Part shown: piece by piece, positions 17,912 through 28,071 of the stretch
How the letters are laid out: each line of letters opens with the position of its first letter
How positions within the stretch are numbered: position 1 is the first letter of the stretch
From: Cyanobacteria bacterium REEB67
Lineage (GTDB): Bacteria; Cyanobacteriota; Vampirovibrionia; Obscuribacterales; Obscuribacteraceae
Assembly: GCA_018971775.1 (NCBI GenBank)
Contig: JAGXAB010000021.1
Span: forward strand, 1 to 64,000
Direction: 5' to 3'
Length of the DNA: 64,000 nucleotides
Translations under genes and position numbers: made by a program
The notes under the pieces: generated by a model
Told to the model about the DNA's origin: nothing
The model's input: the letters and a program-made list of their open reading frames with translations, nothing else
Database searches by the model: none

Positions 17912-19111
17912 GTGACTGTCAGTCAAATTTACTTTGTCGCCATCTTTGCCCTAGGCATCGCGATATATTTTGTCCGACGTTTTTTGTTGAGCCCGACAGC
18001 ACCAAGCGCCACGGCGATAGGCCGCAGTCTATCCCCGACTGAAGTCGCTTATCTGACAAAAGAAGGAGACGATAGCTTCGCGCTGCTCGTCCTGCTGTTT
18101 GACCTGATGCACCGGGAAGTAAAAGACAAAATCGTGCGCGGTGAAATCGAAACATTCGACGCCAATCAAAAACCCTATGAGCTCGCTCTGCGTAAAGCGG
18201 CTGGAGGCTCGATCAAAGACTGGTCGATGCGTAAGGTCGAAGGCATGGTTGGCTCGCCACAGAAAGATCCAATGCGCTTCGTGATGAAACTGCCTGCTCT
18301 TTATAAGTTTACGCGCACAGTTGTCGAAGATACGATCAAAGAATTGTTCCGCGATCCGCGCAACATCAAAAAATTTATCAGTGTCGCTGGTTTGATGAGA
18401 CTGGCCGCCGATATCGGCGCCACCGGATATAAAGTGACGCTGGCCCGCGAACTGAAAGACAATCTCACCGCCGACGGCTTTCTGGCAAGCGATGCACTGC
18501 GCATTCGACAGCGCAATGCGCTCGTCGCAGCTTTCATCGTCTGCGAAATATTGATTTTGGTATTGACACTATATACGATACCATCTGCTTTTCATGCCTG
18601 GCTCATTTTCTTCTGCGCACTCTTTGCCGCCTTCGTAGTTCAGACTGTTTCAGCCGTGCGCGAGTTAATTCCGCTCTACAGCGAACTAGCTCAGGCTCTC
18701 GCTCTCGTGCAAAAGGACAATCTTCGCATCCGCATTATCCGCACCCTTCTCAAAATGTTTACTTTACTCTTGAACGGTCTGTCGATTTTAGTTTTTGTCA
18801 TTCTATTCGGCTCTGGCTCGCTCTTTTTGTATTTAACACAGACGGTGACGACGGTTGAAACCTACTTGATGCTGATCGGCCAGATGCTCACCCAGATAAT
18901 TGCCTTTGCCTGCCTGGTGCAGGCCTACAAACTTACCCTCGGTGAATTGCCGACCAGGGAAGCTCAGCATGCCATAGCCGCTCTCAAAGAAAAATACAAG
19001 CAAGAAGCGACACTACCGGCCCTGAAAGCAGCGCTTTCACAAAACAATTACGGTCCGGAGCTGTCTTTTTTAATCGCGCTGTACGGACTGGAGACACTTT
19101 TTCTGATTTGA
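17912..19111 (+). CDS. multi-pass membrane protein, unknown function
   Basis: 399 aa; N-terminal TM then LSPTEVAYLTKEGDDSFALLVLLFDLMHREV (TIGR04222/DUF2207-like region), several C-terminal TMs. Confidence 0.6.
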   Translation: MTVSQIYFVAIFALGIAIYFVRRFLLSPTAPSATAIGRSLSPTEVAYLTKEGDDSFALLVLLFDLMHREVKDKIVRGEIETFDANQKPYELALRKAAGGSIKDWSMRKVEGMVGSPQKDPMRFVMKLPALYKFTRTVVEDTIKELFRDPRNIKKFISVAGLMRLAADIGATGYKVTLARELKDNLTADGFLASDALRIRQRNALVAAFIVCEILILVLTLYTIPSAFHAWLIFFCALFAAFVVQTVSAVRELIPLYSELAQALALVQKDNLRIRIIRTLLKMFTLLLNGLSILVFVILFGSGSLFLYLTQTVTTVETYLMLIGQMLTQIIAFACLVQAYKLTLGELPTREAQHAIAALKEKYKQEATLPALKAALSQNNYGPELSFLIALYGLETLFLI

Positions 19112-19141
19112 GACCGACGCCGATGCCGACTGCTTCCACCG

Positions 19142-22100
19142 CTATTGCTGGCCGCTCTCTTGCTGGGCGCGACCTTCAAGCACAATGCCGGAGCGCGGTT
19201 GGACAACGTATGTATCACTGAGAGGCGTGGCCTGATCTGGCGTCACAATGTCTTGACCGGTCGGCAGATTGGTATCGACCAGACGATGCCAGCTACCGGG
19301 CGGCAGCTTGACTGTGAGAGGCTCCCAGTAAGCATTGAAGGCAGAGAATAACGGCTTCACCGTCGGCGATGTCGGCGCTAACTGCCAGGCGATGAAGTGG
19401 GACTGGGGCGACCAGTCCGGCTTGAATGGCTCTACACCATGCCACGAAATGGCCTCAGGAGCGGACCTGCCAATTTCATGGTTTTTGCGCAGCTCGATCA
19501 TCATTTTGACGAAGCGCACCATGTCTTGATTTTTATCGAGCAAACTCCAGTCCAGTGTATTCAGCTTGTCCTGATTCCAGGTGTTGTTATTACCACCGGT
19601 AGTGCGCCGCATTTCATCCCCGTACAGCACCATGGGCACACCGCGCGATAGGAAAAGCATAGAGAACATATTTTTGATCTGACGGGTCCGTAGCGCTTCG
19701 ATCGATGCTTTTTGGTCATCACTCAGCGCCGCCTTCTCGAGAGGACCTTCCACACCGCCATTCCAGCTATGATTGTCGCTATTGCCGTCGCGATTGTTTT
19801 CGCCATTGGCTTCATTATGCTTCTCATTGTATGAAACAACATCATTAATAGTGAAGCCGTCATGATTGGTGACCATATTGATCGGGAATCGACCTTTTGA
19901 TCGATCGAATAGCTCGGGAGTGCCGGCTATTTGAGTGGCCATCGCCGAAACCTTACCGCCATCGCTTTTAACAAAGCTGCGCACGGTGTCGCGAAAAGGA
20001 CCATTGAGCTCGGCCCAGCGCTTGTCCGAAAAATTACCAAAGTCATAGCGATCCGTGGCCCAGGGCTCGGAGACTAACTTTACCTTAGCCTGACTGAGTA
20101 CCGGATCGTCTTCCATGGCGGCGATAATCGGCGGCTTGTATTTTGCCTGACCGTCGACGTCATACTTGAATACCGAGGCCAGATCGAAACGGAAGCCGTC
20201 CACTTGCATCTCCTGCACCCAATAGCGCAAGGTATCCATAATCAGCTTCTGAGCCTGTGGATCATTGGTATTTACCGTATTGCCGCAACCGGTGTGATCG
20301 ACGTAAACATCCGGATGACCGGGTACGGTCATGTAATAGACATTATTATCCAGCCCGCGGAAGCTTATCGTCGGGCCGTATTGATTGGACTCTCTTGTGT
20401 GATTGAAAACAATGTCGAGCAAAACCTCAATATTGTTGCGGTGCAGCTCGCGCACCATCTCCTTAAACTCATTGACCTGCTCACCCATCTTGCCGTCATG
20501 AGCGAGACCGGCATCGGGAGCTTGATAAGCCACCGTATTATAAGCCCAGCTATCGAGCAGAGGCTCGCCGGTAACCGGACTTTTGCCAAACCAGGGACTG
20601 CGGTCGGATTGCATGATCGGCATGAGCTCGACAGTCGTGTAACCCATTCCTTTTATGAATGGTATTTTTGAAATGAAACCGCGGAAGGTGCCAGCAGCAC
20701 TGCCGAGACTGGCATCACCGGCGGTGAAACCACGCAGGTGGGCTTCATAGGCGACTTCATCGGTCTCGGGAATATGTGGTTTTTCCACGCCCTGCCAGTC
20801 AAAGGCTTTTGGATCGACAACGACCCCTTTGGGCATTTCAGCGGTACTATCGACTGTGCTGGGGCGCAGATGCCGATCGGCGTCGCTCGGATTGCTATTA
20901 TCGTAGCCAAGGCTGGAATTATCGAGGGGAATTTTATCGTCGGTGAGCGCTTTGGCATAGGGGTCTATTAATAGCTTGCGATAATTGAAACGCGACCCGT
21001 CCGCCTGCGGCGTGTAAGCGCCCTCGGCACTGTAGAGATAGAGAGAACCGGCTTTGAGGCCATCTACATTACGATGCCAGACATCGCCGCTTTTGTACAT
21101 CGGCAACACTTGAGTCGGTTCACCGGCTTTAGCATCGGCAAAAATATGTACTTCCATTTTTGTGGCACCCTTCGATGCCACGGCAAAATTGACGCCGGTA
21201 TCGGTGAGAGTGGCACCGAGCGGTTCCGGTAGACCAAAGGCTGCCTTGTCGAAGGGTATGACGGTGCCGCCCTGTTCGGGCTTTTCGACTTCGGCGATGC
21301 GGGCAATGCGACTCTGATCGGCCAGACCTTTGACCAGATCTTTCAAAGGCTCGGAGTGGCTGGTCAGCGCTCTAAATTGCAATGGTTCAGGATTTGGTTT
21401 GAGAGAAAGCGGCTCGGGTTTGGCTGAAATAGAGCTGGAATTAGCTGTCCGCGCCTCGCCGCCAAATAACTTCAGACCTCTAGTGATACCACTATGAGCA
21501 ACAGGCAGACCGGCATTGATCAAACCACCGGAAGCCATCGATTCGAGGCGCTCACTCCAGCTTGTCTGCGTTTTTACGCCAAGATAACTGGATACACCAT
21601 GAGCGGTATCATAGGAGACGACACCACCAACGGCCCCCACGCCGAAACGTGTCAAGCCACGAGCAATCGCCTGGCCGCCGGCTGATTTCGCCAGAGAGGA
21701 TGCTTCGTTAACCAGGCCGTTGCCACCGGTAAAGACAGCAAAGCCGGCCATAGTACCAACGGCATTACCGGTTCTGGTTTCACCGACGAAGGGCTTTTTC
21801 AAAGATTCATAAGCACCGGCGCCGAGGACTTGAGCAAAGGCTTCACTACCCAATACTTTCGCACCGATAGTTTCGGCTCCGAGTCGACTGGAAGCCGCTC
21901 CCAACCCACCCCCCATTAGCCGACCGGCGACAGCATAGGGCACTATCGCTCCGACTGCTCCGGCTACCGTTTGCGTCACCCAACCAGCACTGCCCATCTC
22001 GGCCTGGGCGACATGCAGACGCTCAGCCGGTTTGCCGGCAAGCGTGTCGTAGACCTGCAAGAGACCACTGCCATTGACCATCGGCGCGACCACATTTTCA

Positions 22101-22312
22101 ACAGCCCAATTGCCGGAGCTATCGCCAGACTTCTCCGCCTCTTTTGCCGTCTGCGCCTTACCACCATTCACTACTTCCAGTTGCGCCAGATGCGATGCTG
22201 GCGTCGGATGCAATGCCCGCGAGAGCGCCTGGCCACGCTCTTCGATCGCGCTCAGAGTATCTTCGCGACTGTTATTTTGAAATATTTGCGCAGCAAAGTT
22301 TTCCCCCGACAA
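19142..22312 (-). CDS. glycogen debranching enzyme/isoamylase-type GH13 with a long Gly/Ala-rich N-terminal extension
   Basis: GFRFDLASVFKYD, KLVSEPWATDRYDFGNF, TNHDGFTINDVVSYNEKHN, YGDEMRRTTGGNNNTWNQD; CBM48-like region PEPLGATLTDTGVNFAVAS. Confidence 0.88.
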   Translation of the reverse strand: MSGENFAAQIFQNNSREDTLSAIEERGQALSRALHPTPASHLAQLEVVNGGKAQTAKEAEKSGDSSGNWAVENVVAPMVNGSGLLQVYDTLAGKPAERLHVAQAEMGSAGWVTQTVAGAVGAIVPYAVAGRLMGGGLGAASSRLGAETIGAKVLGSEAFAQVLGAGAYESLKKPFVGETRTGNAVGTMAGFAVFTGGNGLVNEASSLAKSAGGQAIARGLTRFGVGAVGGVVSYDTAHGVSSYLGVKTQTSWSERLESMASGGLINAGLPVAHSGITRGLKLFGGEARTANSSSISAKPEPLSLKPNPEPLQFRALTSHSEPLKDLVKGLADQSRIARIAEVEKPEQGGTVIPFDKAAFGLPEPLGATLTDTGVNFAVASKGATKMEVHIFADAKAGEPTQVLPMYKSGDVWHRNVDGLKAGSLYLYSAEGAYTPQADGSRFNYRKLLIDPYAKALTDDKIPLDNSSLGYDNSNPSDADRHLRPSTVDSTAEMPKGVVVDPKAFDWQGVEKPHIPETDEVAYEAHLRGFTAGDASLGSAAGTFRGFISKIPFIKGMGYTTVELMPIMQSDRSPWFGKSPVTGEPLLDSWAYNTVAYQAPDAGLAHDGKMGEQVNEFKEMVRELHRNNIEVLLDIVFNHTRESNQYGPTISFRGLDNNVYYMTVPGHPDVYVDHTGCGNTVNTNDPQAQKLIMDTLRYWVQEMQVDGFRFDLASVFKYDVDGQAKYKPPIIAAMEDDPVLSQAKVKLVSEPWATDRYDFGNFSDKRWAELNGPFRDTVRSFVKSDGGKVSAMATQIAGTPELFDRSKGRFPINMVTNHDGFTINDVVSYNEKHNEANGENNRDGNSDNHSWNGGVEGPLEKAALSDDQKASIEALRTRQIKNMFSMLFLSRGVPMVLYGDEMRRTTGGNNNTWNQDKLNTLDWSLLDKNQDMVRFVKMMIELRKNHEIGRSAPEAISWHGVEPFKPDWSPQSHFIAWQLAPTSPTVKPLFSAFNAYWEPLTVKLPPGSWHRLVDTNLPTGQDIVTPDQATPLSDTYVVQPRSGIVLEGRAQQESGQQ

Positions 22313-22483
22313 TCAGTGAACCTCACTTGCTGGTGGATAGGAAATGACCTGGTTACCTATGACTAAATTCTATTCATATAGCTACATATTTATAGGGGGG
22401 AAATACGAATGCTCCCGCAAGTAACTGTGCCGGCAGGTTAAAATCAAGCCGCAACCGCGCGTCAACCAGGAAAAAAGGACCTC

Positions 22484-23323
22484 ATGCCCCTGCCCCAAAA
22501 TCTCAAAGGGATCATTACCGGTGCCTCAACCGGCATTGGTCGCAGCCTGGCCATACAACTGGCGCGCGTCTACAAGGCGCAACTGGTGCTGACGGCAAGA
22601 TCCAAACATGACTTGCAGACCTGTCAGGCCGAAATCGAAAAGGCCGGCGGCAAAGCCGAAATAATCGTCGGGGACATCACCGACGAAAATCTGGCAGCAG
22701 AACTGGCGGCCCGCTGCCTCACCACATATGGTGGTATCGATCTGCTCGTCAATAACGCCGGGATGGGCATCCCCGGTAAGTTTGAAAACCTGGACATGGA
22801 TAAATGGCGACGCGTTTTCGAGGTCAATTTTTTCAGCGCCCTGAAGACGACCTATGCCTGCCTCGACGAACTGAAAAAGAGCCCGCGCGGCAAAATCGTC
22901 AATATTTCATCGGTGGCAGGTAAAATCGCTATCCCGGGCAGCGTTTCCTATTGCTCGACTAAATTTGCCCTGACCGCTCTCTCCAATGGTCTGGCCGCCG
23001 AGCTCGCCCCGGACCACATCGATGTGGTAACCGTCTGTCCGGGCTGGGTGCGCACCGAATTTTTCGAAAAAAACAATGTGCCGGACAGCCGCAACCCAAA
23101 TTTAATTGCCACACAAAATAATCTCAAGGGCTACTTGATGAAAAATTTTCTCAGCGTCAGCACCGAAGACTGTGTCAGAGACATTATTCAGGCCCTGAAC
23201 AAAGACGAGGCTCAAGAACTTATCTTGACCATACCGGGTAAGCTGGCCGAACGCTTGAACGGCCTGGCGCCGCGCTTTGCTTCCCGCCTGGCCCGGCGCA
23301 TTGATCTGGGTAATAATCACTAG
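22484..23323 (+). CDS. short-chain dehydrogenase/reductase
   Basis: ITGASTGIGRSLA, LVNNAGMGIPG, ISSVAG, YCSTK (YxxxK). Confidence 0.93.
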   Translation: MPLPQNLKGIITGASTGIGRSLAIQLARVYKAQLVLTARSKHDLQTCQAEIEKAGGKAEIIVGDITDENLAAELAARCLTTYGGIDLLVNNAGMGIPGKFENLDMDKWRRVFEVNFFSALKTTYACLDELKKSPRGKIVNISSVAGKIAIPGSVSYCSTKFALTALSNGLAAELAPDHIDVVTVCPGWVRTEFFEKNNVPDSRNPNLIATQNNLKGYLMKNFLSVSTEDCVRDIIQALNKDEAQELILTIPGKLAERLNGLAPRFASRLARRIDLGNNH

Positions 23324-23337
23324 AAATTCGATATAAA

Positions 23338-24297
23338 TCAGTCGCCGGCCCTGGCACGAATTTGCTGAACACGACGGTCGAGATTGAGAGCTTCGCTTTC
23401 GCGATCGGTCTTGCGCAATAAATCAGCGTAGTTTTCCAGGCCGGCGGCGACAAAAACATGCTCGGGGCCAAGCGCCCGCTCCCAGATTTCGATGGCGCGC
23501 TTGTAGAGACTCTCGGCCCGGCCGTGATTGCCTTTCTGGTGATAGAGCCAGCCCAGGTTATTCAAACTCTCGGCTACCTTGGGATGATCGGGGCTGAGCA
23601 CTTTTTCGCGGATGGAAAGGGCGCGGCGGTGCATCGGTTCAGCGGTTTCGAACTGGTCGCCGCCGGTGAAAAGCGAAGCCAGATTGTTGAGGGCATTGGC
23701 CACACTGGGGTGCTCGGCGCCGTGCAAACGTTCCTCGATTTTCAGGACCCTCCGAAAAAGAGGCTCGGCTTCGGCGGTTTTGCCCTGCTCAAAATAAATC
23801 GTGCCGAGCATATTCAATACTTCGACGAGGCTGGCGTCATCGAGCCCGAGATAGCGCTCGCGGATTTTCAGGGCGCGGCGCAGGACGTCTTCGGCCTCCG
23901 GATAGCGATTGAGCGTCTTATAGAGATCGCCGAGATTGCTCAAGCCGGCCGAAATGCTGATGTGTTCGGAGCCCAGAGTTTTCTCCTGCACACCGAGGGC
24001 TCGCTTAAATAAGGGCTCGGCCTCGCTAAAGCGACCCTGGGCCAGATAAACCAAACCCAGATGATTGAGGGCGGCGGCGATATCGGGGTGGTCTACCGCC
24101 AACATACGCTCGCGCATGGCCAGGGCACGCAAAAAGAGCAACTCCGCTTCATCGAAGCGGCTGTCGTGATAGAGCAAAAGACCGAGAGAAATAAGATAGT
24201 CGGCCAGATCCGGATGATCCGGACCAAGAGACTCCTCCATTTCTGGAAGCAGCCTCAACAGGGCATCGACGTTCTCGTCAATGGACATCAAACGCAA
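23338..24297 (-). CDS. TPR protein (kinesin-light-chain-type repeats)
   Basis: Five or more 42-aa repeats of the type LFRRALKIEERLHGAEHPSVANALNNLASL. Confidence 0.9.
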   Translation of the reverse strand: MRLMSIDENVDALLRLLPEMEESLGPDHPDLADYLISLGLLLYHDSRFDEAELLFLRALAMRERMLAVDHPDIAAALNHLGLVYLAQGRFSEAEPLFKRALGVQEKTLGSEHISISAGLSNLGDLYKTLNRYPEAEDVLRRALKIRERYLGLDDASLVEVLNMLGTIYFEQGKTAEAEPLFRRVLKIEERLHGAEHPSVANALNNLASLFTGGDQFETAEPMHRRALSIREKVLSPDHPKVAESLNNLGWLYHQKGNHGRAESLYKRAIEIWERALGPEHVFVAAGLENYADLLRKTDRESEALNLDRRVQQIRARAGD

Positions 24298-24429
24298 AAA
24301 TTCCCCCGTAAATGAAACCGGCTCACAAAATTGCCCGCCACTCTACTAAATACTTACCAGACCACAGGTCTTACTAACCGGTTCAGGTCCAATTTTAAGT
24401 ATTAGCACAAAAGGACTATTTGCTCAGAC

Positions 24430-27210
24430 CTATTTGTCGCGCTCGCAGCTCGCCAGGCTTGCCTGAGCCGCAGCCAGCCTGGCTACGGGCACGCGATAGG
24501 GCGAACAGCTGACGTAGTCCAGGCCAATCTCGGCGGCAAAAGCAATCGATTGAGGTTCGCCGCCATGCTCGCCGCAAATGCCCAACTTCAGAGCCGGTCT
24601 GGCCTGCCGGCCAAGCTGGACGGCTATTTGCATTAGCTTACCGACGCCTCTGCGGTCAAGGACCTCGAAGGGATTACTGTCGAGCACCTTGATTTTTGCC
24701 CCATTTACCTCGACACCATCGAGATAACGCTGCAAAAATTTGCCTTCGGCATCGTCGCGCGAATAGCCGAAAGTCATCTGCGTCAGGTCGTTAGTGCCGA
24801 AACTGAAAAATTCGGCATATTCGGCAATCTCATCGGCGGTGACACAGGCCCTCGGGATTTCGATCATCGTGCCAAATTTATAGCTGATTTCCACTTTCGC
24901 TTTGTCCATCACCGAACGAGCCACAGCTTCAAGCTGTTCACGGGCATATTTGAGCTCATTGACGTGGCCAACGAGCGGGATCATGATTTCGGGGAAGACA
25001 TCGGTGCCCCGTCCTTTAACTTCAATAGCCGCTTCAAAAATAGCCTGCACTTGCATCATCGTGATCTGAGGATGAACCAAACCAAGCCTGCAGCCGCGCA
25101 GTCCCATCATCGGATTGGACTCGTGCAATTCGGCCACTTTGCGCAGCAAAATTTCTTTTTCGCGCAGGGGCTGACCGGAGACGCCCCTGGCCTTCATCGT
25201 CGCCACTTCTTCGATCAAGATTTCCTGCTTGGGTAAAAACTCATGCAGGGGCGGATCGAGCAGACGTATCGTCACCGGCAAACCGGCCATCGCTTCAAAA
25301 ATACCGACAAAATCCTGCCTTTGCATCGGCAGGAGTTTGGCCAGAGCATCGGCTCGGTCGTGATCGTCGCTGGAGAGAATCATCTCTTGCACGACGGGCA
25401 GGCGGTCCTGACTCATAAACATATGCTCGGTACGGCAAAGACCGATGCCCTGGGCACCGAATTGCCTGGCCAGCTTCGCATCATCGGGAGTATCGGCATT
25501 GGTGCGCACGCCTATTTTGCGCGTCTCATCCGCCCAGGTAAGCAAAGTCTGAAACTCGCCCGAAAAAGAAGGGTCACTGGTAGCGATCGCACCTTCGAAT
25601 ATTTCGCCCGTGCTGCCGTCGATACTGATCAGGTCACCGCGCTTGAAATGTCTGCTGCCGACCGTCAGCGTTCCTTTTTCCAGGTCGATTTTGAGAGCTT
25701 CGCAGCCGGCCACGCAGGGCTTGCCCATACCACGGGCGACAACGGCGGCGTGACTGGTCATGCCACCACGAGCGGTGATGATGCCGCGACTGGGTACAAT
25801 GCCGTGGATATCATCCGGGCAAGTCTCGATGCGCACCAGAATCACTTTTTCACCCTTGGCGGCCAGACTTTCAGCGTCATCGGGATTGAAGGAGATTTTG
25901 CCGATAGCCGCCCCCGGAGAAGCATTCAAGCCGGTGGCCAACAAGCGATTGGCCTTTTTAGCCAGGGCTTTTTCCTCGGCAATAAAAGAAGGCAGAAGCA
26001 ACTGATTTAATTGCATCGGCTCGACCCGGTTCAAGCCTTCCTCTTTGCTGATCAAATTTTCGTTGACCATGTCGACAGCGACTTTGACGGCGGCGGCGGC
26101 GGTGCGTTTGCCGGTGCGGGTCTGCAAAAGATAGAGCTTGCCCTGTTCGATCGTAAACTCGATGTCTTGCATATCGCGGTAATGCTTTTCGAGCATCGCT
26201 ACGGTGGTGAGCAACTCCTTGTGCACGGCCGGCATTTCGACGCCCATTTCAGAAATTTTCTTCGGTGTGCGCACGCCGGCGACCACGTCTTCGCCTTGCG
26301 CGTTGACGAGGTATTCACCATAGAGGATTTTCTCGCCGGTACTGGGATTGCGCGTGAAGCAAACACCGGTGCCCGAATTGTTGTCGAAATTGCCAAAGAC
26401 CATGGACTGCACATTGACGGCGGTGCCGAGTTTGTGATCGATCTTGTTTAAATTGCGATAATAGACGGCCCGACTGTTATTCCAGGATTTGAAAACCGCC
26501 TCGATCGAACCGGCCAGCTGCTCGCGCGCATCCTGCGGGAAGGGCTTGCCGGAGCGCTCCTGCACAAGAGCCTTGAATTGTGCCACCACTTTTTTCAAAT
26601 CATCGACTGACAGATCTGCGTCGCTTTTTACTTTCAGCTCATGTTTGATTTCTTCGAGAATATCTTCGAAATTGTCTTTGTTGATCTCGAGCACGACATT
26701 GCTGAACATCTGAATGAAACGCCTGTAGCTATCATAAGCAAAGCGCTCGTTGCTGGTCAGCTTAGCAAGTGAGATCACGGTCTTGTCGTTTAAGCCAAGA
26801 TTGAGAACGGTGTCCATCATGCCCGGCATACTGAATTTCGCACCGGAGCGCACCGAGAGCAGAAGCGGTTTTTCCAGATCACCAAGTTTGCGATCGAGGG
26901 CGACTTCGATCCGGGCGAGGTCGGCAAAGACCTCATCCATCAAAGCGGGCGGCATCTTCTCGCCGAGTTCGGTGTATTGACGACAGCATGAAGTCAAAAT
27001 GGTCAAACCGGGCGGTACGTTTACACCGGACTTGGTCATCTCAGCTAAACCGGCTCCTTTGCCGCCGAGCAGATCGCGCATGGCGCTGCGATCACCATCG
27101 AAGGCGTCGAAGGCTTCCTCGAAGCGATAGACACGCTTGGCCGGATCGCCCTTCGTAGCCTCTTTTGAAGTTTCAGCCTGACTGCCGGTGACACTAACCA
27201 TCGCACTCAC
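24430..27210 (-). CDS. ppdK: pyruvate, phosphate dikinase
   Basis: GGKGAGLAEMTKSGVNVPPG, GGMTSHAAVVARGMGKPCV active-site His, GICGEHGGEP, GTNDLTQMTFGYSRDD. Confidence 0.98.
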   Translation of the reverse strand: MSAMVSVTGSQAETSKEATKGDPAKRVYRFEEAFDAFDGDRSAMRDLLGGKGAGLAEMTKSGVNVPPGLTILTSCCRQYTELGEKMPPALMDEVFADLARIEVALDRKLGDLEKPLLLSVRSGAKFSMPGMMDTVLNLGLNDKTVISLAKLTSNERFAYDSYRRFIQMFSNVVLEINKDNFEDILEEIKHELKVKSDADLSVDDLKKVVAQFKALVQERSGKPFPQDAREQLAGSIEAVFKSWNNSRAVYYRNLNKIDHKLGTAVNVQSMVFGNFDNNSGTGVCFTRNPSTGEKILYGEYLVNAQGEDVVAGVRTPKKISEMGVEMPAVHKELLTTVAMLEKHYRDMQDIEFTIEQGKLYLLQTRTGKRTAAAAVKVAVDMVNENLISKEEGLNRVEPMQLNQLLLPSFIAEEKALAKKANRLLATGLNASPGAAIGKISFNPDDAESLAAKGEKVILVRIETCPDDIHGIVPSRGIITARGGMTSHAAVVARGMGKPCVAGCEALKIDLEKGTLTVGSRHFKRGDLISIDGSTGEIFEGAIATSDPSFSGEFQTLLTWADETRKIGVRTNADTPDDAKLARQFGAQGIGLCRTEHMFMSQDRLPVVQEMILSSDDHDRADALAKLLPMQRQDFVGIFEAMAGLPVTIRLLDPPLHEFLPKQEILIEEVATMKARGVSGQPLREKEILLRKVAELHESNPMMGLRGCRLGLVHPQITMMQVQAIFEAAIEVKGRGTDVFPEIMIPLVGHVNELKYAREQLEAVARSVMDKAKVEISYKFGTMIEIPRACVTADEIAEYAEFFSFGTNDLTQMTFGYSRDDAEGKFLQRYLDGVEVNGAKIKVLDSNPFEVLDRRGVGKLMQIAVQLGRQARPALKLGICGEHGGEPQSIAFAAEIGLDYVSCSPYRVPVARLAAAQASLASCERDK

Positions 27211-27219
27211 TCCTTTGGT

Positions 27220-28071
27220 TTAGTTTAATTCGCGCATGCGCAAATAAATTTCGGATGAAGTTTCTTCGATCGCCTTGGAAGAGACGTCGATGACATGACA
27301 TTTTAATTCGCGGAATAGTTTTTTTGCGTAGCGCACTTCCTGATTGATCCGATCTGGATCGGCATAGTCGTTGTCACCACCCATGCCGAGCACGGTCGAA
27401 CGATTGACCCGAATGCCCTGAAGCAGATGCGGATCGATCTGCAAACCAAAAATGCGCTTGGCCGGCACTTTAAAGAGCGAAAGCGGCGGCTCGACGCCAT
27501 AGACGAGCGGTACATTGGCTGCCTTCAATCCATAATGATGAGCGAGATACATGCAATTGGGAGTCTTGCTGGTGCGCGAGACACCGATCAAAATCACATC
27601 GGCATTGAGCATGCCGTCCGGATTTTTACCGTCGTCGAAGCGCATGGCAAAATCTACCGCCTCGATGCGTTTGAAATAGGGCTCATCCAGTACGTGTAAG
27701 CGTCCAGGCTGCGACAGCGGCATTACGCCGGTGATAGTCGAGATGCGCGAGATAAGAGGCCCGAGTAGATCGATGGTGGGGATTTTGTATTTACTGGCTT
27801 CCGCCTCGAGAGTTTCACGATATTCGGGCAAGACCAGGGTGTAGGCAATCATCGCCCGACCGTGACCGATTTCGCGCACCATCGTCGTAATCTGATGGGC
27901 ATTGCGCACCTGGGGCAGTCTATATATAGATGCATGGTCCGGATTAAATTGCACGACCGCCGCCCGGGTAACGGCCTCAGCCGTCTCACCGCTCGAGTCG
28001 GACATAGTAAAAATAATCAGGTCGCTGGCATTGGCCGGCATCTTGAATTCAGGATTGATGTATTCGCTCAT
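27220..28071 (-). CDS. pyruvate,phosphate dikinase regulatory protein (DUF299 kinase/pyrophosphorylase)
   Basis: FTMSDSSGETAEAVTRAA, VDFAMRFDDGKNPDGMLNADVILIGVSRTSKTPNCMYLAHHYGLKAANVPLV; adjacent to ppdK. Confidence 0.95.
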   Translation of the reverse strand: MSEYINPEFKMPANASDLIIFTMSDSSGETAEAVTRAAVVQFNPDHASIYRLPQVRNAHQITTMVREIGHGRAMIAYTLVLPEYRETLEAEASKYKIPTIDLLGPLISRISTITGVMPLSQPGRLHVLDEPYFKRIEAVDFAMRFDDGKNPDGMLNADVILIGVSRTSKTPNCMYLAHHYGLKAANVPLVYGVEPPLSLFKVPAKRIFGLQIDPHLLQGIRVNRSTVLGMGGDNDYADPDRINQEVRYAKKLFRELKCHVIDVSSKAIEETSSEIYLRMRELN

